Positions 26,911 through 35,884 are shown, numbered from the stretch's first letter. The stretch: 64,000 nucleotides of DNA from Maritalea mediterranea (GCF_021568695.1 NZ_JAKGTI010000001.1:1612001-1676000); one strand, 5' to 3'. The notes: generated by a model from the sequence alone, not told the origin. Made by a program: numbers and translations.

Positions 26911-29138
26911 AAATTATGCCTAGAAAGAAAGCTTAATGCTTGCCAAAAACCTCTTCCATTATTCTTATGGCCTTGCCAAATCTCAGGGATAAATTGGGCA
27001 TCAGGATTGACGCGCTGAAGTATAGTTCCCAACTTACGAAAATCTATATCGCCAGCGCCCATCTCGACTCCTTCCCCGTCAACCCCATAAGAGTCAACGA
27101 TGTGCATATGAGGAGACAATGGCCCAATTTTCTCAACCGCTTCATAAAAATCAAAGTCAAAGAATGTTGCCGACATCATGGTATGCGACACATCTAAGCA
27201 AACTCTCAAGCCCGAGCGTTCACAGAACTCCACAATTTCTTCGGGCTTAGTGAAAAGATTGTGGTAACGCTGGCCGCCAAAATGCCATGGGAAAGGTGGC
27301 ATAGTTTGAATAAGAATTTCAACATCGCCTTTGTCGACTTGTTGAAGCGCATCTAGCAAGCGGTCATATTTAACAGTTAACATCTCTTTTTCGACGAAAC
27401 CGTTTTCTGAGAAACCTCCCGCATTTACAACCAGATACGGTCGCTCAGTCTTACTGAAGAACGACACTATTCTCTTAGTGACGCGAATGGTCTCGTTCAA
27501 TAATTGAATACTCTTACTGCGGTATTCGTTGTCATCGCTTGCAAGATCTAGTATATGATCTCCTTCGAACAGTTCCGGCGCATGTACAGCACATCTTTGG
27601 ATGGTGTTCGGTCTAATGTAAATATTGGGATCCCGCTTTAAATCCGAAAAGCTAAGATGGAATTCCACAAAATCTAATTGTTTGTTGTCCGTCAGGGAAT
27701 TGAAATCGTGGTACCTGACGGGGATTCCAGCTGGACGGCTAAATCTCCAACTACCAGCCTCCAGGACTTCTTCAACAATGTCAGATCCGTACAGGAAGCC
27801 GCCTGGTGGAATATCTCTTACAGCGACTTTACCGATAAGCTCATTCAGCCTATTGGGTTGCAATCCTTGCCCAGGACTAACAAATTCGAAATGCTCTGGT
27901 GAAAATTTATCTCCCACCTTGATAGAGTGTTTGGCAACGATACTCTTCGCAAGGTTCTCTCGATTGATCATCTCGCCTTGCGTGATTTGTCGATTTGGAG
28001 TGCCTAAAGAGTCCGAAACGTTGCGGATCATCTCTACCATTTGTTTTAGTTCAGGATGCAGTAACGAGACTTTATGATCACTGCCTTCCCAATTTTTGTC
28101 TAGAGTAAAGTGTTTTTCCACAATTGAAGCACCCAGCGCGACAGACGCAACCGGGACTTCTACTCCGCGTTCATGACCCGAGTATCCAATCACACCACCA
28201 TGTATTCTCCTTAGCTTTTCAAGGTATTTAAGATTAACATCTTTATATGGTGTAGGATAAGTTGAATTACAATGTAGCAATGCGAAATCGGCGCCAAGCG
28301 ATTCAAGCAAAGCAACTGATTGTTTAATTTCCCATTCAGAGGACATACCAGTCGAAACAATTAAAGGCTTACCAGTATTGGCCAACAGACGTAAGAACGA
28401 GAGATTCGTTAAGTCTGCAGATGCTACTTTGTAGCCCGGCAAATTATACTCCTCTAGGTCCTCGAGGGAATACTCATCCCAAGGAGTACATAATGGTATC
28501 AAACCCACTTCTCGACAAAAATCAAATGCTTCAAAAAGTTCTGACTTCGGCAGTTGGAATTTTGACAGCAATTCTAGCGTATACTCAGTACCAAGATCAT
28601 GCGCGTTTTCTTTGTTGTCGATTTGCCGGTAAAGCTTTTCGATATTTCGATACTGAAACTTAACGCAATCCACACCGCATCGCCCTGCCAATTTAATCAT
28701 TTCATGTGCAGCGGCTAACTTCCCATTATGGTTATTCCCGATTTCGGCAATAAGAAATGGTTGATATCCTTCTCCAATTCGGCGGCCATCGATTTCCAAG
28801 AACTCCATTCCTGGCAAACGCACTGCAACAATTCGTCCATCGGTTCGATTTATGATGGGTAAAAACTGAATCCTATGATTTAGCTTCCGAGAATTTATAC
28901 GATCATGATACTCAAATTGGAAAGTCTTATTGCAAATTTGTGTGATGGTTGTTTCTAATCTTGCTCCTCTAAGAAGCTCTCTGCGGATATCCCCATCCGT
29001 AATAGATCCGATGCATTTTCGGTCGTTATCTACGACTAAAGCAAATCCCATTCTATTGGATTCAATAATATGCATGCAATTTCGAATGTCATTGGACGCA
29101 TTCACTAGCAAATCATCAATATTACGCACCAGTGGCAC
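26907..29138 (-). CDS. CBS - NeuB-type nonulosonate synthase - SAF - xylose-isomerase-like TIM barrel fusion
   Basis: Large multidomain enzyme, 743 residues. Residues 1 to about 110 form a CBS-type nucleotide-sensing pair (GFALVVDNDRKCIGSITDGD). About 125-370 is a NeuB-family synthase that condenses phosphoenolpyruvate with a hexosamine sugar: FLIAEIGNNHNGK, VDCVKFQYR, VASADLTN, LIVSTGMSS, LHCNSTYP, IGYSGHERG and VEKHFTLDKN are all present. About 395-465 is the SAF/antifreeze-like domain (VAKHSIKVGDKFSPEHFEF). From about 485 a sugar-phosphate isomerase/epimerase-like TIM barrel follows (CLDVSHTMMSA, MHIVDSYG, IPEIWQGH). Ordinary NeuB has only the middle two parts (about 340-350 residues). It overlaps neuA by 17 bases. 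Confidence 0.88.
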   Translation of the reverse strand: MPLVRNIDDLLVNASNDIRNCMHIIESNRMGFALVVDNDRKCIGSITDGDIRRELLRGARLETTITQICNKTFQFEYHDRINSRKLNHRIQFLPIINRTDGRIVAVRLPGMEFLEIDGRRIGEGYQPFLIAEIGNNHNGKLAAAHEMIKLAGRCGVDCVKFQYRNIEKLYRQIDNKENAHDLGTEYTLELLSKFQLPKSELFEAFDFCREVGLIPLCTPWDEYSLEDLEEYNLPGYKVASADLTNLSFLRLLANTGKPLIVSTGMSSEWEIKQSVALLESLGADFALLHCNSTYPTPYKDVNLKYLEKLRRIHGGVIGYSGHERGVEVPVASVALGASIVEKHFTLDKNWEGSDHKVSLLHPELKQMVEMIRNVSDSLGTPNRQITQGEMINRENLAKSIVAKHSIKVGDKFSPEHFEFVSPGQGLQPNRLNELIGKVAVRDIPPGGFLYGSDIVEEVLEAGSWRFSRPAGIPVRYHDFNSLTDNKQLDFVEFHLSFSDLKRDPNIYIRPNTIQRCAVHAPELFEGDHILDLASDDNEYRSKSIQLLNETIRVTKRIVSFFSKTERPYLVVNAGGFSENGFVEKEMLTVKYDRLLDALQQVDKGDVEILIQTMPPFPWHFGGQRYHNLFTKPEEIVEFCERSGLRVCLDVSHTMMSATFFDFDFYEAVEKIGPLSPHMHIVDSYGVDGEGVEMGAGDIDFRKLGTILQRVNPDAQFIPEIWQGHKNNGRGFWQALSFLSRHNF

Positions 29139-29814
29139 TGTAAAACCCCTTCGCGATACTCTCGATTACTACCCAATCCTCGTGCGTATCGATCTCAAGA
29201 CTCTCGAAAAACGAGGTCTGAAAGCACTTAATTTTCCCTCCGAGTCGATTTTCACTTGATAAGAATTGCCTTTTACTTGTTACATACACAGAACCCGTTT
29301 CTCGGAGTCTGATACGCCCTATATCTTGACGGCGTGGCCGGTTCTCATAGTCGTAATCAGCTCTCAATCGATCATCATCCTCATACCACCCAAAACTATG
29401 ATCGGGTGCTACAGTAAGCAATGAATCTGCATTTGTACGCTGTGCCTTCTCAATACACTGGTCGATCAGATCAGATGACCTTATCGGTGAGGTCACTTGC
29501 AATAGCACGAGATAGTCGAACTTATATTTCTCAAGCGCAAGGAAATCGACACAATGCGACATTACACATTCTGTAGTCGCTTCATCTGTTGACAGATGGG
29601 GAGGACGCAAAAATGGTACTTCTGCACCGTACTGGCGCGCGAGCTCCGCATAGCTTTGGCTATCTGTAGACACGATGACCCTATCGATATGTTTTGCCTC
29701 CAAAGCGTGGCCAATCGTCCAATACATAAGCGGTTTGTTCAGGAAATGCTTAATGTTTTTATCCGGAACAGTTTTTGAACCGGAGCGAACAGGTATAATT
29801 GCTACCGACTTCAT
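29122..29814 (-). CDS. neuA: Acylneuraminate cytidylyltransferase (CMP-nonulosonate synthetase)
   Basis: Activates a nonulosonic acid (sialic, legionaminic or pseudaminic type) with CTP, 230 residues. AIIPVRSGSKTVPDKNIKHF is the nucleotide-binding start of the NeuA/PseF/LegF family, and LLQVTSPIRSSDLID contains the usual substrate-site motif. The ATG at 29814 shares a base with the upstream stop (TAATG); a TTG at 29823 is the other option. Short NeuA without the C-terminal hydrolase. Which sugar is made is not decided by this gene alone. Confidence 0.88.
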   Translation of the reverse strand: MKSVAIIPVRSGSKTVPDKNIKHFLNKPLMYWTIGHALEAKHIDRVIVSTDSQSYAELARQYGAEVPFLRPPHLSTDEATTECVMSHCVDFLALEKYKFDYLVLLQVTSPIRSSDLIDQCIEKAQRTNADSLLTVAPDHSFGWYEDDDRLRADYDYENRPRRQDIGRIRLRETGSVYVTSKRQFLSSENRLGGKIKCFQTSFFESLEIDTHEDWVVIESIAKGFYSATGA

Positions 29815-31097
29815 TAAATCCAAAACTCCCGCAAGTTAGTACCCAGCTTCTTGCTGATCTTCTCTGCCACATTTATGGCGTCCAACATATTGTCTTCTAT
29901 ACTACAATATTTCCATTCCCCGTAGCGGCCTACGGAATAAACATCTGCTTCCCTCAACACGTCAAAAAGTTCAAGCTTCCTTCTCTCAGCAGAGGAGGTA
30001 ATGTGGACATAAGCGGGATCCATTATTACTTTTTCAAAATCCACTACGTTTGCTGTATGAGGAATGATGCCTACACGCTTCAGATCTTCCACAACCCGCT
30101 CTAGTCCGAAGTTGCTGGGATCAAACTCGCCTTTGGGAAGTCCAATTTCCACATAAAGACTGGCAAAGGGGTCGCCAAAGATATGATCATAGGAACCAAC
30201 GCGATAGAAAACTTCATCCCCAGGGAAATATGCCCAATGGAACTTTTTAACTGTCTCGGAATCAAACCCAATATTGTAGACTAACACTGCATTTGCTGTC
30301 AGTTCCTTTAAATCGTCTTGTTCTTTTAAACCACAAAGTTTGATTAATCGATTCAAAGGGGTAGTGCTCACTAGGGTTGAATATTCAAACGTTTCCTCGC
30401 CCACGGTTACGGTTTTATCAATAAGGTTTATGGAACTAACTGGAGAGTTCAAGTTCAATTCGGCATTTTGTGGAAGCGCACCAACCAAAAAGTCAATCAA
30501 CTGACTCGCTCCCTTCTTCGGGTATAAAAATGTCGAGTTGTAAGATTCGGCCCCTTTCTGGAGTGGCTGCAAAATGATATCATCAAAGTCTACGTCAGGA
30601 AAAAACCTTCCCATGGAAGAGGCCTCAAGATTATTCAAATCAGTAGCATACAGCTTCTCGTTATAAGGGATGAGAAAACGATCAGATATTCCCCGCCCAT
30701 ATTTAGATCGTACAAATGCCTTAAAAGAGGAATTATCCACCTCCGATTTCGAAGCTAAATAAGCGTCTATCAGACATGTGATATAGTCTGATTTAGGCAG
30801 TTGATGGATGTTAGATTGAAAGGGGAAGTCAATCCAATTCTTGTTGAAATAGATAAGAGTGTGTTTTTTTACGCTAACGTAGTTTTCACCCAACACATGT
30901 CGTTCAAAAAAAGACTTCATACGCATATCTCTGAAATGAAAAAAGTGCCCAGCTCGGTCCCAAGTGTAGGGGCCGCGCTTCGTTGTGCGACAATAGCCGC
31001 CCGCTTCTTCACTTTGTTCAAATATCTTCACAGAGGCGTTTACCGAGTTGGCAAACGTTAGACCAGTTACCCCTGCTCCTAAAACTATTAGCGTCAT
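29814..31097 (-). CDS. FAD/NAD(P)-binding oxidoreductase, UDP-galactopyranose-mutase/amine-oxidase-like
   Basis: Flavoprotein of 427 residues. LIVLGAGVTGLTFAN is a Rossmann FAD motif, followed by IFEQSEEAGGYCRT and the DRAGHFFHF segment seen in protoporphyrinogen-oxidase-like and UDP-galactopyranose-mutase-like proteins of polysaccharide clusters. LVSTTPLNRLI resembles the second FAD contact region. The ATG at 31097 overlaps the upstream stop (ATGA) and places the FAD motif at residue 3, as expected. A mutase converting a pyranose to a furanose nucleotide sugar is one possibility; function is not settled. Confidence 0.7.
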   Translation of the reverse strand: MTLIVLGAGVTGLTFANSVNASVKIFEQSEEAGGYCRTTKRGPYTWDRAGHFFHFRDMRMKSFFERHVLGENYVSVKKHTLIYFNKNWIDFPFQSNIHQLPKSDYITCLIDAYLASKSEVDNSSFKAFVRSKYGRGISDRFLIPYNEKLYATDLNNLEASSMGRFFPDVDFDDIILQPLQKGAESYNSTFLYPKKGASQLIDFLVGALPQNAELNLNSPVSSINLIDKTVTVGEETFEYSTLVSTTPLNRLIKLCGLKEQDDLKELTANAVLVYNIGFDSETVKKFHWAYFPGDEVFYRVGSYDHIFGDPFASLYVEIGLPKGEFDPSNFGLERVVEDLKRVGIIPHTANVVDFEKVIMDPAYVHITSSAERRKLELFDVLREADVYSVGRYGEWKYCSIEDNMLDAINVAEKISKKLGTNLREFWI

Positions 31098-32230
31098 TTG
31101 AGAAACTCCAATGCGTTTTTGGTCCAACGACTTATGGAAAAGCGGTTCTTAAGCTTCGCTGTATCTGGAGAATGTGGCCCTTCGCGCAACCATTGACTTA
31201 CTATTTCATATTCGCCAGGTTGGAAAAGCACCCCCTCGCTTGATTGACAGATTAGGTCGTTCAATCCGGGACGGTCATATGCAATTACTGGTGTACCAGC
31301 TATCAATGATTCGATCCCCGCCATAGGAAGAGCTTCCCCCTCCGACAGAATAATACTGGCATCATATTTTCGAAAGTCAGACGCTGGATCGCTTGAAAAC
31401 CCTTTAAATACGACGACATCTTCAAGGTCATTTGAACTAATTTTTTGTTTGACTTTTTCCAAATAATCAATCTGGGCGTCGTTGTTGGCCTCACCATAAA
31501 TATGAAGTGAGACATTTTGGAAGTGACTTCTTATGAGATGAGACAGGAGTTCAACCATGGAGATCAGGTTTTTGATTGGAGATATTCTCCCAATATAGAC
31601 TAAAGAGACCTGCCCTCGAGCTCCTTTGCAGCTCCCATCCGCACCCATCTCCAGCAGATTATGGTCTATTTCAACCGGGGTATCAATTACCAATGAGCGG
31701 GGGAAGCGACGAACATTTAAATTATCAATAGAATTCTTAATATACTCTGTTGGACATAGATAATGCGTAATCCTAAATGAAGATATCCGCAGAAAAAGCC
31801 TGGATACACTTCCGGTAAAAGGTCTAGTTGAGTGTAGATACAGCGCTCGAACGTCTACAGGAAAAAAAGCGAGATAAAGTGCTGCGATTGCATCATGAGC
31901 CAAGATACAATCGGCATTTTCCTGGCGGATTGCTTTGCGTATTTTAGGAATACTACTCAGCACACGTAAGGCTTTAAATAATAGCTCAATAAATGTAAGG
32001 CCTTGAAAGTCACGATTAAGTGTTGGAACTTCAAAGCTAACACTTATATAGGGAATGTTGCGTCTGTCCAACTCTTTGCGTACGGCAGTTGATTCCTGAT
32101 GAACGATACCGAAAACTTCCAAACCGTGATCCCTCAAACCTCCAAGGGTGTTGATAAATACCTTAGGCACGCCGCCATTTAGGTGATCGCCGGGAATTAT
32201 CATAGGAAGAAAAATACCGACACGCTTCAC
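31094..32230 (-). CDS. Glycosyltransferase family 1/4 (GT-B)
   Basis: GT-B retaining glycosyltransferase, 378 residues. SLVYIGRISPIKNLISMVEL is the start of the C-terminal nucleotide-sugar domain, and ILSEGEALPMAGIESLIAGTPVIAY contains the Glu-x7-Glu donor motif. The N-terminal domain opens with VGIFLPMIIPGDHLNGGVPKV, a typical acceptor-side loop. Four-base overlaps to both neighbours. Sugar specificity unknown. Confidence 0.88.
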   Translation of the reverse strand: MKRVGIFLPMIIPGDHLNGGVPKVFINTLGGLRDHGLEVFGIVHQESTAVRKELDRRNIPYISVSFEVPTLNRDFQGLTFIELLFKALRVLSSIPKIRKAIRQENADCILAHDAIAALYLAFFPVDVRALYLHSTRPFTGSVSRLFLRISSFRITHYLCPTEYIKNSIDNLNVRRFPRSLVIDTPVEIDHNLLEMGADGSCKGARGQVSLVYIGRISPIKNLISMVELLSHLIRSHFQNVSLHIYGEANNDAQIDYLEKVKQKISSNDLEDVVVFKGFSSDPASDFRKYDASIILSEGEALPMAGIESLIAGTPVIAYDRPGLNDLICQSSEGVLFQPGEYEIVSQWLREGPHSPDTAKLKNRFSISRWTKNALEFLK

Positions 32231-33150
32231 TGAAATTTCTCCTTCAGTACTTTCATCAAATATGGCCGTCCCACGGGCTCTGTAGGTTGCTTTGTCCTTG
32301 CGACTTTTGTGGTCTGCAAGTCAATATATATCACTGGAACACCTTCAATTTCTTCCAATACTGAGGAGTAAAAGCCATAGACCGCATTGACATCCAATGT
32401 ATCAACCTCCGAAAAGTAGCTCGTATTCACACTCTCCCCGTATATGGAAAACTTTCTGCCGTTTTCCTTAGGATGAAGGATAATTCTGCTTATATTATAC
32501 CGTTCGATGATGACTCCAACAGAGTGCATGTACTGTTCTTCACTTAGGATTTCGTCTTCCACGAACGGCTGCGATATTAAAATGTTTTCACCTTGCACAT
32601 CACTCCTGATTTTTCTAGCAATCTCACTTTTGCCGATGAGTAATTCGCCTTCGAAGCTCTCAAAAAAAATTGCATCCTCTGCAATGAAGAGGAAAACAGA
32701 ATCAAATAGCCGCACGTCAATCCGACGCTCTCGCATGAACCGTATGCCAAAGCCACGGGTCGCCAAAGTCAACTTTAGGGATATTCCGATTCTCTTCTTT
32801 AGTCGTCGCCAGAAATTTCGTTTTAAACCCGAATCAATTTCCCATTGTGCCCCTTTTATCGAACCGTGCTGAATAAATACACATTTATTGGAAGATGGAA
32901 TCGAATTAACAATACAATTTATAGGCACGCTCAGTGTGTCTAAAGTAAAAAAAATACTATTGTTGGCATTTCGGAAGTTTACTCGCTCTAAGCCCAGTTC
33001 GATATAGGAATCAGCATATTCTCTATTTTCTTTCTTAATCCCTTCTAAGTATACCACAACGTCCGGGGAGATGGCCGAGATGACGTCTTTTACAAATGAC
33101 GTTACCAATTCCGGACTATACAAAATTAGAACTTTCTTTCTATCGAACAT
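32227..33150 (-). CDS. Unrecognised protein, possible sialyl/polysialyltransferase-like glycosyltransferase
   Basis: First gene of the polysaccharide operon, 307 residues, with no clear signal peptide or membrane helix. KVLILYSPELVTSFVKDVIS could be the first strand of a GT-B fold; CVFIQHGSIKG and IILHPKENGRKFSIYGES resemble the HG and HP motifs of bacterial sialyl/polysialyltransferase families, and VNAVYGFYSSVLEEIEGVPV resembles the following donor loop. This fits the CMP-nonulosonate made by the operon, but the assignment is weak. Four-base overlap with the next gene. Confidence 0.45.
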   Translation of the reverse strand: MFDRKKVLILYSPELVTSFVKDVISAISPDVVVYLEGIKKENREYADSYIELGLERVNFRNANNSIFFTLDTLSVPINCIVNSIPSSNKCVFIQHGSIKGAQWEIDSGLKRNFWRRLKKRIGISLKLTLATRGFGIRFMRERRIDVRLFDSVFLFIAEDAIFFESFEGELLIGKSEIARKIRSDVQGENILISQPFVEDEILSEEQYMHSVGVIIERYNISRIILHPKENGRKFSIYGESVNTSYFSEVDTLDVNAVYGFYSSVLEEIEGVPVIYIDLQTTKVARTKQPTEPVGRPYLMKVLKEKFQ

Positions 33151-33669
33151 GTGGCTTATTTTCTTTTCTTACCATAGATTGAGTCATACGAAATCCAAGG
33201 AAACGTCTCCATTCAAAGCTCAGGCAACAAAAGCATCCTGTAGTCTACAAACGAACTATTGGCCAGCACGCTCGTCATCACAGATGTACTTTTTAGCTAT
33301 TTGGGTATGCTTTGAAAATAACGGCTTCATTGCACCACGATAGTGGGCCGATGTTTAATGTAGTTTGCCAGCGGCGTAAAATGCTATCTCTCCCATGTTG
33401 TTGTCTGGGGCTGATAATGTATTGAAGAAATCTAAATTGGTATTTTTATTTCAATTGCGGCCTTTTGGTCGTGCATTTTTTTGCCTATTTGGGCTATGGC
33501 TTATTCAAATTATTTGTACTGGACTCGATGTATACTAATTTTTCAAAGTAAAACAAAACGTTAGAAAAATTGCGCTACCCCTATTAAAAGTTTGGTGTTG
33601 CCCGTGCATAAAAGTTTACATTCTAGCTCAGTAATAATCAACAATTTTGCTTCTGTATCGTGCGGGCTA
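33151..33669. other. AT-rich upstream region of the polysaccharide operon, no gene seen
   Basis: The 519 bases between the first polysaccharide gene and the insertion element hold no convincing coding frame on either strand. The operon promoter (minus strand) should be here; TTGAAA- and TATAAT-like stretches are plentiful but none stands out, and no JUMPstart/ops-like element was recognised. Confidence 0.4.
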
Positions 33670-34519
33670 GGTTCTGTTGACAAACAGGATTCACAAATCA
33701 GCTAGATTCTGATTCAAGATAACTTTTGTTGGAGGTTATCTTGGCTCGTTTGTTGATGGAAGATGCGGAATGGGCGTTTTTCGAGCAGTTTGTTTTGTCT
33801 ATTCGCGGCTAGGGCGGTTGTCGCGGGTCTAATCACCGGCTGGTTCTGAATGGAATATTCTGGATTGCACGAACTGGTGCCCAGTGGCGTGATCTGCCGG
33901 AGGAATTTGGCAAATGGTCGAGCGTCTATCGCCAGTTTCGTCGCTGGACGTTAGCAGGATTGTGGGAACTGGTTCTCGAAACCCTCAATGTGAGCACGAC
34001 GGTTCCCGATCAAGTGGAAATGATCGACAGCACTATTACCCGGGCCCATCATTTGTCGGCTGGCGCAAAAGGGGGGCTCAAAAAGAAGGTTTTGGCCGTT
34101 CAAAAGGTGGCTTCACGACCAAAATTCACCTCATTGCCACCGCTCACGGATTGCCTGTCAGGGCGGAAATAACCGGCGGGGAAGTTTCTGACTACAAAGG
34201 CTTTGATTTGCTGGTGGATGATGATGCACCTGCCGCAAAGGTTTTCATTGCAGACCGGGGCTAAGACGCCGATCATATCCGCCAAAAAATCGAACAACGC
34301 AACGGAACGCCGGTTATACCCGAGTGCAAAAGTCGAAAGGTAGATATTCAGATCGACCCTTTCATATATGCTGTGCGTAATCACGTCGAGCGCTGTTTTA
34401 ACAAACTCAAATGCTCAAGAAGGTTGGCCACAAGATATGACAAAACAGCAACAAGCTACTTAGGCTTCGTCCAAATTGCCGCCGCGAGACTTTGGACAAA
34501 GCAGTTTGTCAACAGGACC
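33670..34519 (+). mobile_element. IS5-family (IS427-group-like) insertion sequence
   Basis: The ends carry inverted repeats GGTTCTGTTGACAAAC (left, from 33670) and its near-complement at 34504-34519, differing at one base. Both ends are flanked by CTAG-type sequence (33667-33670 and 34519-34522), consistent with a short TA or CTAG target duplication. Length about 850 bases fits the IS427 group, whose transposase is made by frameshifting between two overlapping frames. Confidence 0.85.
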
Positions 34520-34522
34520 TAG
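33741..34522 (+). pseudogene. IS427-type transposase, two-frame, with two nonsense codons
   Basis: DDE transposase remnant. Frame A starts at TTG 33741 (GGAGG 5 bases upstream) or ATG 33756 and encodes ARLLMEDAEWAFFEQFVLS, GIFWIARTGAQWRDLPEEFG and MIDSTITRAHH; it is broken by TAG at 33810. Frame B (-1 relative to A) carries KGGFTTKIHLIATAHGLPV, FIADRG and RNHVERCFNKLKCSRRLATRYDKT and is broken by TAA at 34262, where the family usually has Tyr. The A/B switch near 34070-34088 has a G6 run and C-AAA-AAG, a plausible -1 slip site. The final stop at 34520 uses flanking bases. Confidence 0.82.
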
Positions 34523-34539
34523 ACCGTCTGGGCCGGTTA

Positions 34540-35709
34540 CTAACCGTCCATAATGCTGGTTTTCAAATGTAGTGTCCCGAGATCTGCTTTTTTGGCCATA
34601 GAAGAAATATAGCCCAAGGGATTGTGTACAATCCCTTGAACATGTTTTTCAAAGGTTAATCCAAGGGCAATTGCAGACGAGTATTGACCGAGCTTTGCTT
34701 TTATGCGGCCCCACTGGTTTGCATCAATGCCTAACATGAGTGCCATTTTTTCTGAAATGTGGGCCAAGTCTCTCCAGCTTTTTGGCACATGCGCCAGTTT
34801 GTTGGCATAGTTTATATAGTTTGGACAAGCACTACAAAACTTTTCAAAAGTAATACCATCTGTTTTTCCCGGGGTATGATTTGGCCTTTTCGTTGGCTTG
34901 TTGTTCATGGATGATTGAATTGTAGTGTATTTATGGGGGTCATTTCTGAGCTGTGTGGGGGTCGGTTCTTCAACTTCTTGTGTGACTGGGAGGGTTGCAT
35001 CAACCTTTTGGAGCGCGTTCGAATACAGATTTTCGATTGTTTGGCAAAGCTTCGTAAATCGTTGGCAAAGGCTTCTTAGCGTCCCCAGCGGTTTGCCGGA
35101 TCGGGGCATCTCGGCTAGCATCACCTCAAACTCTTCCTGCAATGAGAGCCAGGGGCCACTCAGTCGCTGTTCTAAAGCGGCCATGAGGTGTGCACGGATG
35201 GTGCGGCGGGTGCATGTCAATTTTTTACGCAATTGCTTTTTTTCTGCACGCTCGGCCATAATTTTCTTGTGCAGGGCCTCGAACTCCCCTGCCCGTGCGG
35301 CCAGCGGCCCTAAATCAAAACCATAAGCCTCTACGATGCGTTCTGAGCGGTCGCGGTGGCCGTAGCGTTTGCCATTGGGGCTGTCGTGGAAGTGTATGAG
35401 GCCCAGCTCGCCCAGACGCCGCAAATGACGCTTGAGGGCCGGCAGACTAAAGCCGGTTTGATCCATCAGATATTGATTAGAGGGCCACACTAAGGGCCGT
35501 TGGCCCGCTTCCCAGTCCTGAGGCTTGGAAAAGGCGAACAGAATGTCGAGCAACATCAATTGTGCCGGCTTTAATCCGATGTGGGTTGCTACTTTTTTGA
35601 CAGCGATGATTGCCTTTGATTTCGGTACAGAAAGCCCCTCACCGACTTGGGCATGCATTTCTGCTGCCACAAGACCCGGTGTCGGCTTGCGCCAACCTAG
35701 ATTTTGCAT
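34540..35709 (-). CDS. repC: Plasmid replication initiator RepC
   Basis: Replication initiator of repABC replicons, 389 residues, normal length is about 400. The N-terminal part holds the winged-helix segment (PSNQYLMDQTGFSLPALKRHLRRLGELGLI) followed by RDRSERIVEAYGFDL, characteristic of RepC; the C-terminal part (FCSACPNYINYA, WGRIKAKLGQYSSAIAL) is the second conserved domain. In this family the origin lies within repC itself. No good Shine-Dalgarno precedes the ATG, consistent with control by the countertranscript RNA upstream. Third gene after repA and repB. Confidence 0.93.
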   Translation of the reverse strand: MQNLGWRKPTPGLVAAEMHAQVGEGLSVPKSKAIIAVKKVATHIGLKPAQLMLLDILFAFSKPQDWEAGQRPLVWPSNQYLMDQTGFSLPALKRHLRRLGELGLIHFHDSPNGKRYGHRDRSERIVEAYGFDLGPLAARAGEFEALHKKIMAERAEKKQLRKKLTCTRRTIRAHLMAALEQRLSGPWLSLQEEFEVMLAEMPRSGKPLGTLRSLCQRFTKLCQTIENLYSNALQKVDATLPVTQEVEEPTPTQLRNDPHKYTTIQSSMNNKPTKRPNHTPGKTDGITFEKFCSACPNYINYANKLAHVPKSWRDLAHISEKMALMLGIDANQWGRIKAKLGQYSSAIALGLTFEKHVQGIVHNPLGYISSMAKKADLGTLHLKTSIMDG

Positions 35710-35810
35710 AACTTTTCAAAATTCAGACAAAGAAATACGCCTTGCCAAACATGAATGCTTGACATTTTTTGCCGAAAGTGATTCCTTGATAGGTGCTTAA
35801 GTTATCGAGG

Positions 35811-35849
35811 AAGGCTTTCGAACCGTCGGGTTTGGAGGCCTTTTTCTTT
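35811..35849 (+). ncRNA. 3' part of candidate repABC countertranscript RNA (incompatibility antisense RNA) with terminator
   Basis: In the 199-base repB-repC gap, the plus strand (antisense to the repC leader) has a 14-bp stem, AAGGCTTTCGAACC (35811-35824) with GGTTTGGAGGCCTT (35829-35842), using a few G-U pairs, loop GTCG, then TTTTTCTTT. This is the expected Rho-independent terminator and inhibitory stem of the small RNA that represses repC in repABC replicons. A TTGACA at 35759 may be its -35; the -10 is weak, so the 5' end (probably about 35790) is not defined. Confidence 0.72.
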
Positions 35850-35884
35850 GTTTAAATTTCCTTTCCTGTTTTGTTTAACATTAA

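Noticed and set aside
35811-35842. Same hairpin as a terminator of repB on the minus strand
   Set aside because: The minus-strand continuation lacks a T tract, and repB-repC are expected to be cotranscribed; the T tract is on the plus strand only.
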